Of a stretch of 64,000 nucleotides of DNA, positions 47,846-56,667 are shown one piece after another (within the stretch, counting starts at the first letter, position 1; each line of letters begins with the position of its first letter). The notes under the pieces were generated by a model. That model saw only the letters and a program-made list of their open reading frames with translations, ran no database searches and was not told the DNA's origin. The translations under genes were made by a program, and so were the position numbers. Origin of the DNA: Archangium lansingense (GTDB lineage Bacteria; Myxococcota; Myxococcia; Myxococcales; Myxococcaceae); the NCBI RefSeq assembly GCF_026626635.1, contig NZ_JAPNKA010000001.1, positions 3,844,001 to 3,908,000 on the forward strand. Direction: 5' to 3'.

Positions 47846-48724
47846 TCAGGCGGTGCTCCGGGTGTCCCATGACGGGGCTCTCACTGGCACATGCGAGAGC
47901 AGGAACTCCTCCACCTGCTGGAGCACCTGCTCGTAGCCCGGGTCGTTGTGGGGCTCGTGGTAGCCCCCGGGGACCAGGTGCAGCTTCTTGTCGGGGAAGC
48001 TCACCGACTCGAAGAACTGGCGGCTCCCCGCGGCGGTGTTGATGCGATCCTCCTCGCCATGGAGCAGCAGCAGCGGGAGGCGCAGCTCCGCGGCATGGTC
48101 CTTGACCCACACGTTGGCCTCGATGGCCTCCACGGCCCAGCGTGCCGAGGCCTTGCGGTGGACGAGCGGATCCTTCAGGTAGTGGGAGACCACCGCCGGG
48201 TCCCTGCACAGCGCCTCGGGCTCCAGCGGCACTTCCAGCGCGAAGACCGGCCAGATGAGCGAGAGGACGCGCGCGGACAGCACCAGCAGCGGGGTCGCCA
48301 CGCCCACGGACTCGAAGGGGGGGCCGCTGATGATCGTCCCGCTCAGGCCCTCCGGGTGGCGCAGCACGTAGTCCAGGGTGATGAGTCCGCCCATGCTGTG
48401 GCCGTAGGCGAAGAGGGGACGGCCGGGCTCCCGCGCAGAGACCTTCGCCAGGAATGCCCTCACGTCCTCCCGGTACTCCGACCACGACAGCAGGTGCCCT
48501 CGCTGGCCCGGGGAGCGCCCATGCCCCCTCAGGTCGAGCGCATAGACTGCATGGCCTCGGGCGGTGAGGTAGTTGACCAGGTTCCTGAACCGGCCACTGT
48601 GCTCGCCAATGCCATGGATGATGGCCACCACCGCGCGTGGCTCCTGTGGGGGCCGCCACGCCTGGTAGTAGAGCCTCAGTCCCCCCGCGCTCTCGACGGT
48701 CTCTTCCACGTGCTGCATCACCAT
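47846..48724 (-). CDS. Monoacylglycerol-lipase-like alpha/beta hydrolase
   Basis: A 292-residue alpha/beta hydrolase of the serine lysophospholipase (MGL-like) family. Key features: HGIGEHSGRF (oxyanion region), LDLRGHGRSPGQRGHLLSW, nucleophile elbow AYGHSMGGLI (GxSxG), acid in LLLHGEEDRIN and catalytic His in PGGYHEPHNDPG. It likely hydrolyses monoacylglycerols or lysophospholipids in the cytoplasm or at the membrane. The start ATG 48724 follows AGGATTGCCACC; ATG 48718 is an alternative. It is convergent with the caspase operon, 9 bases apart. Confidence 0.92.
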   Translation of the reverse strand: MVMQHVEETVESAGGLRLYYQAWRPPQEPRAVVAIIHGIGEHSGRFRNLVNYLTARGHAVYALDLRGHGRSPGQRGHLLSWSEYREDVRAFLAKVSAREPGRPLFAYGHSMGGLITLDYVLRHPEGLSGTIISGPPFESVGVATPLLVLSARVLSLIWPVFALEVPLEPEALCRDPAVVSHYLKDPLVHRKASARWAVEAIEANVWVKDHAAELRLPLLLLHGEEDRINTAAGSRQFFESVSFPDKKLHLVPGGYHEPHNDPGYEQVLQQVEEFLLSHVPVRAPSWDTRSTA

Positions 48725-48781
48725 GGGTGGCAATCCTAGGCGAATGCGATGGGTGGGGTAGCAGCAGCCGGCCGTATGCGC

Positions 48782-49603
48782 TCAGACCGCGGGTTTGATG
48801 CCGCGAATCACCAGTCCCGCCATGGCGCCGTAGAAGCTGCCGTTCTGGTCTCCCTGCTTCATGAACTCGACCCACGTGTCCACCTCGGCCTGGGTCGCCA
48901 CGCCCTGGCGGATGGCCTTCTCCAGCACCGGGTAGATGCCGAAGGTCTCCAGCATGCCCAGGTTCCAGGTGCCGACGACCGGGACGACCGCCAGTTCGCT
49001 CACCCCCAGTGAGCGGAACAGGGCCGGAATCCGCCGGCCGATCCACGGATTGCGGAGCTGATCGGCCCAGAAGTGCACCAGCTTGCGGACCACGGCCGGC
49101 TCCGGCCCGTCCAGCACCCAGCTATCCAGCTCCGGCTCGAAGAGCACCACCGCTCCGCCCGGCCGAGTGAGCCGCAACAGCTCGGCGAGCGCCTCGCGGG
49201 GCTCGTCCAGGTAGATGAAGACGCGAGAGGCGCGGCAACCGTCGAAGCTCCCCGAGGGCAGGTCCAGCCGGTGGATGTCCCCCTGCCGGTATTCCACGGG
49301 CAGTCCCGTCCCCTCCGTCCTCAGGCGGGCCTCGGCCACCATGTTCGCGCTCAGGTCGATGCCCATCACCCGGCCCGTCCTGCCCACCAGGGCGCCCAGC
49401 TCCCGGGTCACCTCGCCCACTCCGCAGCCGGCGTCCAGGATGCGAGCCCCCTCCGTCGCCCCCAACAAGCGGTGGGTGAGGCTCTGCATCTCCTGGACCT
49501 GCTGAGTGGTGTTCAGGGCGTCCAGGAATCGCACCGCGCTGCCGGAGGCCACGTTCCGGTCGATGTCGCGGAACTCCAAGGCAAGGTTCGAGCTGTCTCC
49601 CAT
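48782..49603 (-). CDS. SAM-dependent methyltransferase (class I)
   Basis: A 273-residue class I methyltransferase of the UbiE/Methyltransf_11 type. Motif I is ILDAGCGVGEVTRELG, the acid after strand 2 is in VMGIDLSANMV, motif II region is RQGDIHRLDLPSGSFDGCRA and motif III is LTRPGGAVVLFEPE. The rest forms a substrate cap near the C-terminus (GRRIPALFRSLGV, TQAEVDTWVEFMKQ). The substrate is unknown. The start is ATG 49603; the frame runs far upstream to 50470 but that part is antisense to the AlkB gene. It is divergent from AlkB, and the lipase-like gene lies 57 bases downstream on the same strand. Confidence 0.88.
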   Translation of the reverse strand: MGDSSNLALEFRDIDRNVASGSAVRFLDALNTTQQVQEMQSLTHRLLGATEGARILDAGCGVGEVTRELGALVGRTGRVMGIDLSANMVAEARLRTEGTGLPVEYRQGDIHRLDLPSGSFDGCRASRVFIYLDEPREALAELLRLTRPGGAVVLFEPELDSWVLDGPEPAVVRKLVHFWADQLRNPWIGRRIPALFRSLGVSELAVVPVVGTWNLGMLETFGIYPVLEKAIRQGVATQAEVDTWVEFMKQGDQNGSFYGAMAGLVIRGIKPAV

Positions 49604-49717
49604 GTCATGGAGTATTGCGGAGGCGCGCATGCACTGGATCCTTCCCTTCACTCCCAGTGTTCTCCATGCGGCATGTATCGCTTCACGGACATGACGGTGT
49701 GGTAGTGGGGAACTCCC

Positions 49718-50611
49718 ATGGCGCCTCCTCCCCGTTACGGTCGTTCGTTGGCTCACAAGGCCCGCCAGCGCACCCCGGGCCATCACTACAACGCGAGTTT
49801 TCTGTCGGCGGCGGATCGCGCGGAGATCCTCTCCTGGCTCGGCGCTCTCCACCCCCTGTGGGAGGAGCGTTACTCCAAGCACTTCCCGCCTCCGCCGGGG
49901 CAGGAGCAGCGCAGACTGCTGCGGCCGGTGTACTGGCTGGGCAACTGGCAGTTCGCATGTCTCGACTACTACCGGCCGCCCAAGGGCGTGAAGGACCGCT
50001 GCGTGAAGGCCGAGCCCTTTCCGGCGGTGCTCCAGCGCCAGGTGGACAAGGTGGAGGCGCTGGCGCGCCGGATGTTCCGGGGCCCGGACATGCCTACCGG
50101 CTGGCACCTCAACACGTGCCTGGTGAACTTCTACGGCAGCCGCCTCGAGGACGGGCGTTGGGTGGACACCGCGCGGGTGGGCGAGCACAAGGACTTCGAG
50201 CCAGGGCCCGTGGCCTCGCTGTCCTTTGGCGAGCGCGCGCTCATCCAGTTCGTCACCTCCACCCGCCCGGGTGAGCGCGACGAGGTGGTGCTCGAGCAGT
50301 GGCTCGACGATGGCGCGCTCCAGCTCTTCGGAGGGGCACGCTGGAAGGACCAGACCTTCCACCGGGTGCAGCGGGTGGACACGCGCGCCGGCCACCTGCT
50401 CGCGCCCGAGATGCCGGACTTCAAGACCCGGCGCATCAACCTCACCTTCCGCTACGTGCCGGACGCGCACGTGACGCCCTACGCGCTGCTGTCACCCGAG
50501 GCCCGTGAGGACGTGCGGCCCTACATGGAGACGCTCGCCGAGCACAGCGCCTTCTTCCGGGCGGAGCTCGCGCGGGAGCAGAAGACGCGCGAGCCTCACC
50601 ACAACCCGTGA
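49718..50611 (+). CDS. AlkB-like 2OG-Fe(II) dioxygenase
   Basis: A 297-residue AlkB-type oxygenase. The metal site is His-x-Asp in GEHKDFEPGP, with the distal His in FHRVQRVDTR, and the Arg pair for 2-oxoglutarate is RRINLTFRYV. NTCLVNFYGSRLEDGRWVDT is the nucleotide-recognition-like region of the AlkB fold. Such enzymes remove alkyl groups from DNA, RNA or protein; the true target here is unknown. The start is ATG 49718. Its last 16 bases overlap the last 16 of the convergent AAA ATPase gene. Confidence 0.85.
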   Translation: MAPPPRYGRSLAHKARQRTPGHHYNASFLSAADRAEILSWLGALHPLWEERYSKHFPPPPGQEQRRLLRPVYWLGNWQFACLDYYRPPKGVKDRCVKAEPFPAVLQRQVDKVEALARRMFRGPDMPTGWHLNTCLVNFYGSRLEDGRWVDTARVGEHKDFEPGPVASLSFGERALIQFVTSTRPGERDEVVLEQWLDDGALQLFGGARWKDQTFHRVQRVDTRAGHLLAPEMPDFKTRRINLTFRYVPDAHVTPYALLSPEAREDVRPYMETLAEHSAFFRAELAREQKTREPHHNP

Positions 50612-51894
50612 GTCCGCAGCAGTGTCGCGAGCGGGGTGTCTCCTCGCTGGTACACGCTGAAGAGCTTCTCGGCCGTCTCCGGCGTCGGGTTGGCGCAGAC
50701 CTTCCACTCCCGGCCGTCGCGGAGCTCCGTCCCACAGTGGATGAGTGAGGCGCGGACCTCGTCGGCGGAGCCGAGCGGAACGTGCTCGAAGAGGAGCGGG
50801 TTCTGGCTGGTGAGGAAGGACTGCCGGCGGCCCAGTTCCCTCATGCAGGCTTCGACGTGGCGGGGGTGCAGGCTGTTGGCCAGCTCGTCGGCGATGACGA
50901 AGTCCTCGTTGACGTCCAGGTAGTACAGGAAGGACAGCAGCCGCTTCTGCCCATGGCCCAGGTGCGCCTGCGTCAGCACCGAGCCATCGCGCCGGGTGAA
51001 GTGGAAGCCGAAGCGGCCGAACTCCAGGCGCCCGCCGCCCTCGTAGCTACGCTTGTCCAGCAGCTCCGCCCGGAAGAGTCCCGAGGTGAACCCGGCCAGG
51101 GTGACGAACTTCGCCAGGAAGCTCCGCTCCACCTCGTCGTGGCGGATGTCGAGGAAGCCGCCCGGCCTGGGCATCTCGCGCTCCACCCGCTCGCGCAACA
51201 GCCCGGGCATCCACGTGGGCAGCCACATCAGCCCGAGGGGGAAGACCTCCTCGCCCCGCATCTCCATTCCGTACTGGGTGTTGCCAATCTGCTGGAACGT
51301 CCCGAGCGCCTCGTCGAACCGCGCGGGGGCGAGCAGGAAGGTGCGGCGCAACAGCTCCTTGAGCGGCTCGCGGACCTCGGGCTCCAGGCGCTGGGCCGTC
51401 ATGAAGAGCACCACCCAGACGGTCCGGTCCAACAGCGACCAATACATGTTCTGTGAGTAGGCGGGTTGCCCGTCCACTTCCCAGGACACGCCGGTGGCAT
51501 CGGCGCGCATCACCAGCCGGGGGGCGGATGCATCCAGCTCGAGCACCAGCTCCATGAAGGGCTCGAGCTCCGCGGCGGCTTCCGGGGGACGCGGCGGCAG
51601 GAGCGCCGAGACCTCGCGCGAGCTGTCCACCGGCCGGGAGGTGCCTGAGGGCCTCGCGTTCCGTACGGAGATATGGAGGTCCATTCCGGGGAAGGCGAGG
51701 GAGTACTCCAGCGAGAACTCCTCGCGGATGAGCCCGGAGAAGTCCGCGGCGAGCACGCGGGAGAGCAGCTCCAGCAGCGTTGTCCTGCCGGTGCCGTTCT
51801 CTCCGAGCACCAGGTTGAGCGCAGGACTGAACACGAGCTCGGTGCCGGGCGCGAGGTCCCGGTACCCATGGATGTGGAGCTTCGTGAGCTTCAT
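50596..51894 (-). CDS. AAA family ATPase (OLD/RecF-like)
   Basis: A 432-residue ATPase of the AAA_15/AAA_21 (RecF/OLD) type. The start is KLTKLHIHGYRDL (residues 2-14), Walker A is GENGTGRTT (about residues 31-39, with Arg for the usual Lys-preceding Ser), and Walker B is FVIADELANSLHPRHV with the D-loop, then RQSFLTSQNPLLFEH (H-loop absent, typical switch region). Such proteins serve in defence or DNA repair with a partner nuclease; no nuclease gene lies next to it. The start is ATG 51894. The upstream AT-rich gap (51895-52084) separates it from the divergent M4 protease gene. Confidence 0.85.
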   Translation of the reverse strand: MKLTKLHIHGYRDLAPGTELVFSPALNLVLGENGTGRTTLLELLSRVLAADFSGLIREEFSLEYSLAFPGMDLHISVRNARPSGTSRPVDSSREVSALLPPRPPEAAAELEPFMELVLELDASAPRLVMRADATGVSWEVDGQPAYSQNMYWSLLDRTVWVVLFMTAQRLEPEVREPLKELLRRTFLLAPARFDEALGTFQQIGNTQYGMEMRGEEVFPLGLMWLPTWMPGLLRERVEREMPRPGGFLDIRHDEVERSFLAKFVTLAGFTSGLFRAELLDKRSYEGGGRLEFGRFGFHFTRRDGSVLTQAHLGHGQKRLLSFLYYLDVNEDFVIADELANSLHPRHVEACMRELGRRQSFLTSQNPLLFEHVPLGSADEVRASLIHCGTELRDGREWKVCANPTPETAEKLFSVYQRGDTPLATLLRTHGLW

Positions 51895-52084
51895 GGCGGT
51901 GCCAGAGGCCTCTCTTTTCTCAGAAAAACCGCGCACCGTGCCATTTCAGAGATGAACAACCAAGAGGCAACTCGTCCGGGTTTACACACCGCAATCAGAA
52001 AAATTCCTGAAAATCATCATAAAGCCTTGAAGTGCAAGCAACAGGTATGTCAAGAAAGCTCCCTCTTCTTCAGAGGAGTGCTTC

Positions 52085-54304
52085 GTGAGCAAACGGTACT
52101 TGAGGACAGTCTGTGCGGTGTGGCTGGGCGCGAGCCTGGCCGCGTGCGGTTCGATGCAGGAGGGTGAGGCGCCCGTGCAGGCGGGTGATGACGCCGACAT
52201 CCAGACCGCACTGGCCCGCATCAAGGGCGCCCAGGTGCTGGGCAGCGACGACGGCGTGCCCTACTCGGTGCGCGGCCAGTTTGGCCGTGCGTCCCAGTCG
52301 CAGGGCGTACTGCGCTCGGCACAGCCGGACGTGCGTGAGGCGCTGAGCCTCATGGCCCCGGTGTTCCGGCTCGACGAGAAGGACCTGGTGTTCCGGCGCG
52401 GCACCGTGGACGCGAAGGGCCACCAGCACCTGCGCTTCCAGCAGACGAAGAACGGGCTGAAGGTGGTGGGCGGCGAGCTCGTCGTGCACGTGGACGAGTC
52501 GGGCAATGTCTACGCGGCCAACGGCTCGGCCCGGGATGGCTCGAGCGTGTCCGCCAACGCGAAGGTGGCCCCCGAGGCCGCGCTCAAGGCCGCCGTGGAG
52601 GGCTCCAGCGCGCGCGGTGCCGCCTCCCAGGGCGAGGCGAAGCTGGTCTACCTGCGCTCCGAGGGCAGCAACGAGCCGCGGCTGGCCTACGAGGTGCGCG
52701 TGAAGGGCGAGCGTGACGGCATCCCCGCCGATGACCTCGTCTACGTGGACGCGCAGCGCGGTGGCCTGCTGCTGGTCAACCCGCAGATCCACTCGGCCAT
52801 CAACCGCAAGGTGTACTCGGCCAACAACGGCTCGAGCACGCCGGGTACGCTCAAGCGCAGCGAGGGCCAGGCGGCCATCGGCGACGCCCATGTCGACATC
52901 AACTACGACATGCTGGGCGCCACCTATAACTGCTACCAGACGCTCTTCGGCCGCGACTCGTACGACAACGCGGGCGCCACGCTCATCAGCACCGTCCACT
53001 ACGGCTCCAACTACGTCAACGCCTACTGGGACGGCACCCAGATGGTGTATGGCGATGGCAACGGTGTGGACTCCATCGAGCTGGGCAAGGACCTGGACGT
53101 CACCGTCCACGAGCTGACCCACGCCGTGACGGACACCGAGTCGGACCTCATCTACTCGGGTGAGTCTGGCGGCCTCAACGAGTCCATGTCCGACATCTTC
53201 GCCGGCGTGTGCGAGAGCTGGACGCGCAGCTGGGCCGTGGACGCGGACGTGTTCATGATCGGCGAGGACATCTGGACGCCGGGCGTTGCGAACGACGCGC
53301 TCCGCTACATGGATGACCCGGCCAAGGACGACGTCTCGCTGGACTTCTACGGCGACTACTCCTCGGGCGTGGACGTGCACTACAGCTCGGGCATCAGCAA
53401 CCTGGTGTTCTCGCTGCTGAGCAAGGGCGGTACGCACCCGCGCGGCAAGTCGGCCAACGTGGTTCCGGCCATCGGCCCGGAGAAGGCCGGCCGCATCTTC
53501 TACAAGGCCAACACGGACCTCTTCACCGCCAGCACCACCTTCGAGCAGGCCAAGACGTACACCATCCAGGCCGCCGATGCGCTCTACGGCGCGGGCTCGG
53601 CCGAGTCCCTGGCCGTGAACGAGGCCTGGAAGGCCGTGGGTGTGCCGCCTCCGCCGCCGGTGGTCAACCCGCTGTCCAACGGCGTGCCGATCTCCGGCCT
53701 CTCCGGCAGCTCCGGCAACAAGAAGTACTACGCGCTCGAGGTGCCCGCGGGCCAGACGAGCCTGGCCTTCAACATCAGCGGCGGCACGGGTGACGCGGAC
53801 CTGTACGTTCGCTACGGCGCCGTCCCCAGCTCCAGCACCTACGACTGCCGTCCGTACGCGAGCGGCAACTCGGAGAACTGCCCCTTCACCAGCCCGCAGG
53901 CTGGCACCTGGTACGTGATGCTCAACGCCTACTCGGCCTACTCCGGCGTCACCCTCACGGGTACGTACGGCGGCGGTGGCGGTGGCGGCACGGGCACGCC
54001 GGTGACCACGACGGTCACCGACAGCGTGGGCAAGAACGTGAGCGACAACTTCGGCCCGTACAACGTGGTGGCTGGCACCACCTTCTCGGTGACCATGACG
54101 GGCACGCGCAACCCCGACCTGTACGTGCGCTTCGGCTCGGCGCCCACCACCTCGCTCTACGACTGCCGCTCGAACACGTCCGGCGCCTCCGAGACGTGCT
54201 CGCTGACTGTGCCGGCGGGCCAGAGCAACGCGTACATCATGGTCCGTGGCGCCGGCTCGGGTAACGCCAGCTACACCCTGACCATCAACTACACCCGGCC
54301 GTAG
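52085..54304 (+). CDS. M4 (thermolysin-like) metalloprotease lipoprotein with two PPC domains
   Basis: A 739-residue secreted protease. GTG 52085 follows AGAGGAG, and the signal ends in the lipobox SLAAC (Cys about 21). The FTP and PepSY propeptide covers about residues 35-235. The catalytic M4 domain has HELTH (His342, Glu343, His346) and Glu366 in GLNESMSD as zinc ligands, plus VDVHYSSGISN with the transition-state His. Two bacterial prepeptidase PPC domains (from about 540 and 650; KKYYALEVPAGQ and NVVAGTTFSVTM) follow, joined by a Gly-rich linker. It degrades extracellular protein, as expected in a predatory myxobacterium. A strong terminator follows the stop. Confidence 0.93.
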   Translation: MSKRYLRTVCAVWLGASLAACGSMQEGEAPVQAGDDADIQTALARIKGAQVLGSDDGVPYSVRGQFGRASQSQGVLRSAQPDVREALSLMAPVFRLDEKDLVFRRGTVDAKGHQHLRFQQTKNGLKVVGGELVVHVDESGNVYAANGSARDGSSVSANAKVAPEAALKAAVEGSSARGAASQGEAKLVYLRSEGSNEPRLAYEVRVKGERDGIPADDLVYVDAQRGGLLLVNPQIHSAINRKVYSANNGSSTPGTLKRSEGQAAIGDAHVDINYDMLGATYNCYQTLFGRDSYDNAGATLISTVHYGSNYVNAYWDGTQMVYGDGNGVDSIELGKDLDVTVHELTHAVTDTESDLIYSGESGGLNESMSDIFAGVCESWTRSWAVDADVFMIGEDIWTPGVANDALRYMDDPAKDDVSLDFYGDYSSGVDVHYSSGISNLVFSLLSKGGTHPRGKSANVVPAIGPEKAGRIFYKANTDLFTASTTFEQAKTYTIQAADALYGAGSAESLAVNEAWKAVGVPPPPPVVNPLSNGVPISGLSGSSGNKKYYALEVPAGQTSLAFNISGGTGDADLYVRYGAVPSSSTYDCRPYASGNSENCPFTSPQAGTWYVMLNAYSAYSGVTLTGTYGGGGGGGTGTPVTTTVTDSVGKNVSDNFGPYNVVAGTTFSVTMTGTRNPDLYVRFGSAPTTSLYDCRSNTSGASETCSLTVPAGQSNAYIMVRGAGSGNASYTLTINYTRP

Positions 54305-54327
54305 TTCTGGCGGGCGGTAGGGATTGA

Positions 54328-54370
54328 ACGGCGGGCGGCTCTCCACGCGGGGGCCGCCCGTCGTGCTTTT
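54328..54370 (+). terminator. Rho-independent terminator after the M4 protease gene
   Basis: ACGGCGGGCGGC (54328-54339) and GCCGCCCGTCGT (54353-54364) pair over 12 bases with one G-T, with a 13-base loop between, followed by GCTTTT. The T-run reaches the stop codon of the convergent UPF0489 gene at 54370. Confidence 0.85.
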
Positions 54371-55350
54371 CAGGGGACGCGGCGCACGTTGCCGGGCAAC
54401 TGGCGCAGCAGGTTCAACAGCCGGAGCGACGAGTGGACGCTGCCCTGGACCTCCCAGGGGTCCACCTTGTCTCCGCCATTGGTGAACTGGGGTGAGAGCA
54501 CGAAGACGCGCACCCGGGCGCGCTCCATCATCCCGTGGAAGCGCGCGTCACGTATCAGGCCCCCGCTCAGCCGCAGCTGCGGCGCGGGCTGGAAGTAGTC
54601 CAGGTCCAACGACACCCAATCCGACTGGAGGACCTCGGGCCGCTCGAGCACCTGCCGCCAGTGCAGGGCCGAGGTGTCCACGAACCAGGGGACGAGCGTG
54701 GAGAAGCCCACGTCCCGGCCCGTCATCGTGGACGTCGGCTCGGCCTTGGCGGTGGTGAAGAAGATGGCCTCCTCGGTGAGGACGGGCGCCGAGTCCTCCG
54801 GCCGCTTCAGCCCCTCGAAGAGCTTCCACCAGGTGGCGGCCTGCGGCGGCACGCGCGCCTCCAGGAAGCTGTCCTTGCACCAGTCGGAGTGCCGGTCCGC
54901 GTGGAAGAGGGAGCGGGGCAACTCGCTCGTCGTCCGGTAGTGGTACAGCGCCACGTCGAGCATGTGGTGATCGCGCAGCACGTAGTCGGCCTGTCCGGTG
55001 CGGCCCCGCATGACCAGGACGTTGCCGCGCAGCACCGAGTCGATGTCGCGCAGGGTGAGCGCGTCGCGCCACGGAGACTCCTCGAAGGTGAGCTGCTGGC
55101 CCTCGTAGGGCTTCTCTCCCGCGTCTCCGACCACGTCCTCCGGGCCCTGCCACCGCTGCACCTTGCGCTCGAAGCGCTCCGCCTCACCGTCCACGAGGAC
55201 CTCGCGGGCGATGTCCCGGATGTCACTGCGGAGGCCGGTACCGGGGATTGCAGGGGAGAAGCCGCCCGCCTGCCCGGAGCCCGCGGAGCGGAGCTGGAAG
55301 GCGTAATCCGCGTCGGTGGGCTTCTTCCACTCGGAATACCGGATGAGCAC
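54370..55350 (-). CDS. UPF0489 family protein
   Basis: A 326-residue protein of the UPF0489 (C5orf22-like) family. The arginase/deacetylase-like pattern is seen as DHHMLDVALYHY, LFHADRHSDWCKDSF (metal-type His/Asp), VPWFVDTSALHW and SDWVSLDLDYFQPAP. These could form a binuclear metal site as in ureohydrolases, but no activity is known. GTG 55350 is used; GAGGAA lies about 8 bases before it. The protein is cytoplasmic. It is a single gene next to the type II thioesterase gene. Confidence 0.75.
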   Translation of the reverse strand: MLIRYSEWKKPTDADYAFQLRSAGSGQAGGFSPAIPGTGLRSDIRDIAREVLVDGEAERFERKVQRWQGPEDVVGDAGEKPYEGQQLTFEESPWRDALTLRDIDSVLRGNVLVMRGRTGQADYVLRDHHMLDVALYHYRTTSELPRSLFHADRHSDWCKDSFLEARVPPQAATWWKLFEGLKRPEDSAPVLTEEAIFFTTAKAEPTSTMTGRDVGFSTLVPWFVDTSALHWRQVLERPEVLQSDWVSLDLDYFQPAPQLRLSGGLIRDARFHGMMERARVRVFVLSPQFTNGGDKVDPWEVQGSVHSSLRLLNLLRQLPGNVRRVP

Positions 55351-55431
55351 GTGCGAGTTCCTCGGAGGCCGCCTGCCTGGTGACCGGAGAGGCCCGGCGC
55401 GAGCGGGAGATGCCGGGAAACACGGCCGCCG

Positions 55432-56199
55432 TCACGGAAATTGCGGGGCGAGATCCTCGAGCAGGGCCTGGAAGAGCTTGCGTCGCTGGGTCGCGAGGAA
55501 GAAGTGGTTGCCCGGGAACATGCGCAGACGGAAGCCGGCGGTGGTCTGATGCCGCCACGCTTCCGCCTCCTCCCGGCTGACCTCGGGGTCCTGCAATGCG
55601 CCGAAGGAGGAGATGGGCACCTCCAGCGGCGGCTCGGGCGCGTAGTGGTAGCTCTCGGCGACGAGCGCATCCGAGCGCAGCGCGGGCAGCACCTCGGCGC
55701 GGACATCTTCACTGGCGAGCACCTCGCGGGGCGTGCCGAACCGGGCGGCGATCTCGTCCAGGAAGGCCGTGTCCGACAGGTGGCTGATGCGAGGCGCTGG
55801 CTGCTGCCGGAGGTGCAGCGCCGGGCAGGCCGAGAGGAAGAGGTGGACGGGCAGGGGGGCCTTGTTGCGACGCATCCAGCGCGTCAGCTCGAAGGCGGTG
55901 ATGCCGCCGAAGCTGTGTCCAAAGAAGGCGAAGGGACGCTGCTTGATGAAGGGCAGCATCATGTTCGCCAGCTTGTCGAGCAGCTCGGGGAAGCGGGTGA
56001 TGGGGGCCTCGGAGCGGCGGGTGGCGCGGCCGGGCAGCTCGATGGGGCACACCTCGATGGAGGCGGGCAACTGGGTGGTCCACAGCCGGAATGCCGACGC
56101 GTCACCCCCCGCGAAGTGAAAGCAGAACAGGCGCAGGCTCGCCTGGGGGCGCGGCTCGGGACAGGTAACCCATCGGCGGTAGACGGGGGGGACGTGCAT
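55432..56199 (-). CDS. Type II thioesterase (stand-alone)
   Basis: A 255-residue alpha/beta hydrolase of the thioesterase II (TE-II, GrsT-like) family, which removes wrong acyl groups from the carrier domains of NRPS and PKS enzymes. Features are LRLFCFHFAGGDASAFRLW (typical family start), VCPIELPGRATRRSEAPI, catalytic Ser in FFGHSFGGITAFEL and His in PGNHFFLATQR. The start at ATG 56199 gives the normal family length; the upstream frame to 56334 is not conserved. No NRPS or PKS genes are in the window, so its partner must be elsewhere. The JAMM-like fragment ends 131 bases upstream. Confidence 0.88.
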   Translation of the reverse strand: MHVPPVYRRWVTCPEPRPQASLRLFCFHFAGGDASAFRLWTTQLPASIEVCPIELPGRATRRSEAPITRFPELLDKLANMMLPFIKQRPFAFFGHSFGGITAFELTRWMRRNKAPLPVHLFLSACPALHLRQQPAPRISHLSDTAFLDEIAARFGTPREVLASEDVRAEVLPALRSDALVAESYHYAPEPPLEVPISSFGALQDPEVSREEAEAWRHQTTAGFRLRMFPGNHFFLATQRRKLFQALLEDLAPQFP

Positions 56200-56330
56200 G
56201 CAGGGATGTCCATGCTGCGAAGGGCGGGCGGGCCGCGTCAACCCCCTGGCAACGTCATGAGATAGATCTTTAAGAAAGTGAGAAAGGACCCAGAGTGCAA
56301 AGTCATTCCACTCGCGGCTGAGTCCGGCGC

Positions 56331-56612
56331 TCAATCCCAGGCGGAGAGCCGGTCGAAGTCCTCGGACGTATAGCGGATGCTGTCCAGCCCGTTGGTCAGC
56401 CAGGCGCCCTTCAAGCCGAAGCCCTCACGCATGTTGCGGTAGGCATGCACGTCCGTGAGGCTGGGGGCGAGCGCCCCGCCGATCTCATTCACCGAGTCCT
56501 CGGTGGTGTACATGCGGTCGCCCGGCTTCCGATCGAACATGAAAGGGTGGTTGTGCAGGTGCGCCACGGGCGCGAAGCCGTTGGCCGCGTCCGCTGTCAC
56601 CCGGTTGCTCAC
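56331..56612 (-). CDS. Short JAMM/JAB-like protein or 3' fragment of a toxin gene
   Basis: A 93-residue frame beginning at GTG 56612. It has HLHNHPFMFD (His-x-His) followed by APSLTDVHAY (Ser-x-x-Asp), the zinc pattern of JAB/JAMM peptidases, with a longer spacer than usual. The same frame is open and protein-like upstream to 56729 (ATSNVARWIDRLPPHSGGDS) but has no ATG and overlaps the end of the SUFU gene. It therefore looks like the 3' part of a longer gene, or a coupled small gene. JAB-like domains occur in polymorphic toxins, and SUFU proteins are their known immunity partners. Confidence in the domain call is modest. Confidence 0.5.
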   Translation of the reverse strand: MSNRVTADAANGFAPVAHLHNHPFMFDRKPGDRMYTTEDSVNEIGGALAPSLTDVHAYRNMREGFGLKGAWLTNGLDSIRYTSEDFDRLSAWD

Positions 56613-56667
56613 CTCGTGCCGGAGCTGCCCGCCGACGCTGTCGCCTCCAGAATGGGGTGGAAGCCTA

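Noticed and set aside
52070-54346. 758-codon reverse open frame under the M4 protease
   Set aside because: Composition is Val/His/Arg-rich repeats with no domain, and the other strand encodes a complete M4 protease with zinc ligands and a terminator. It is a shadow.
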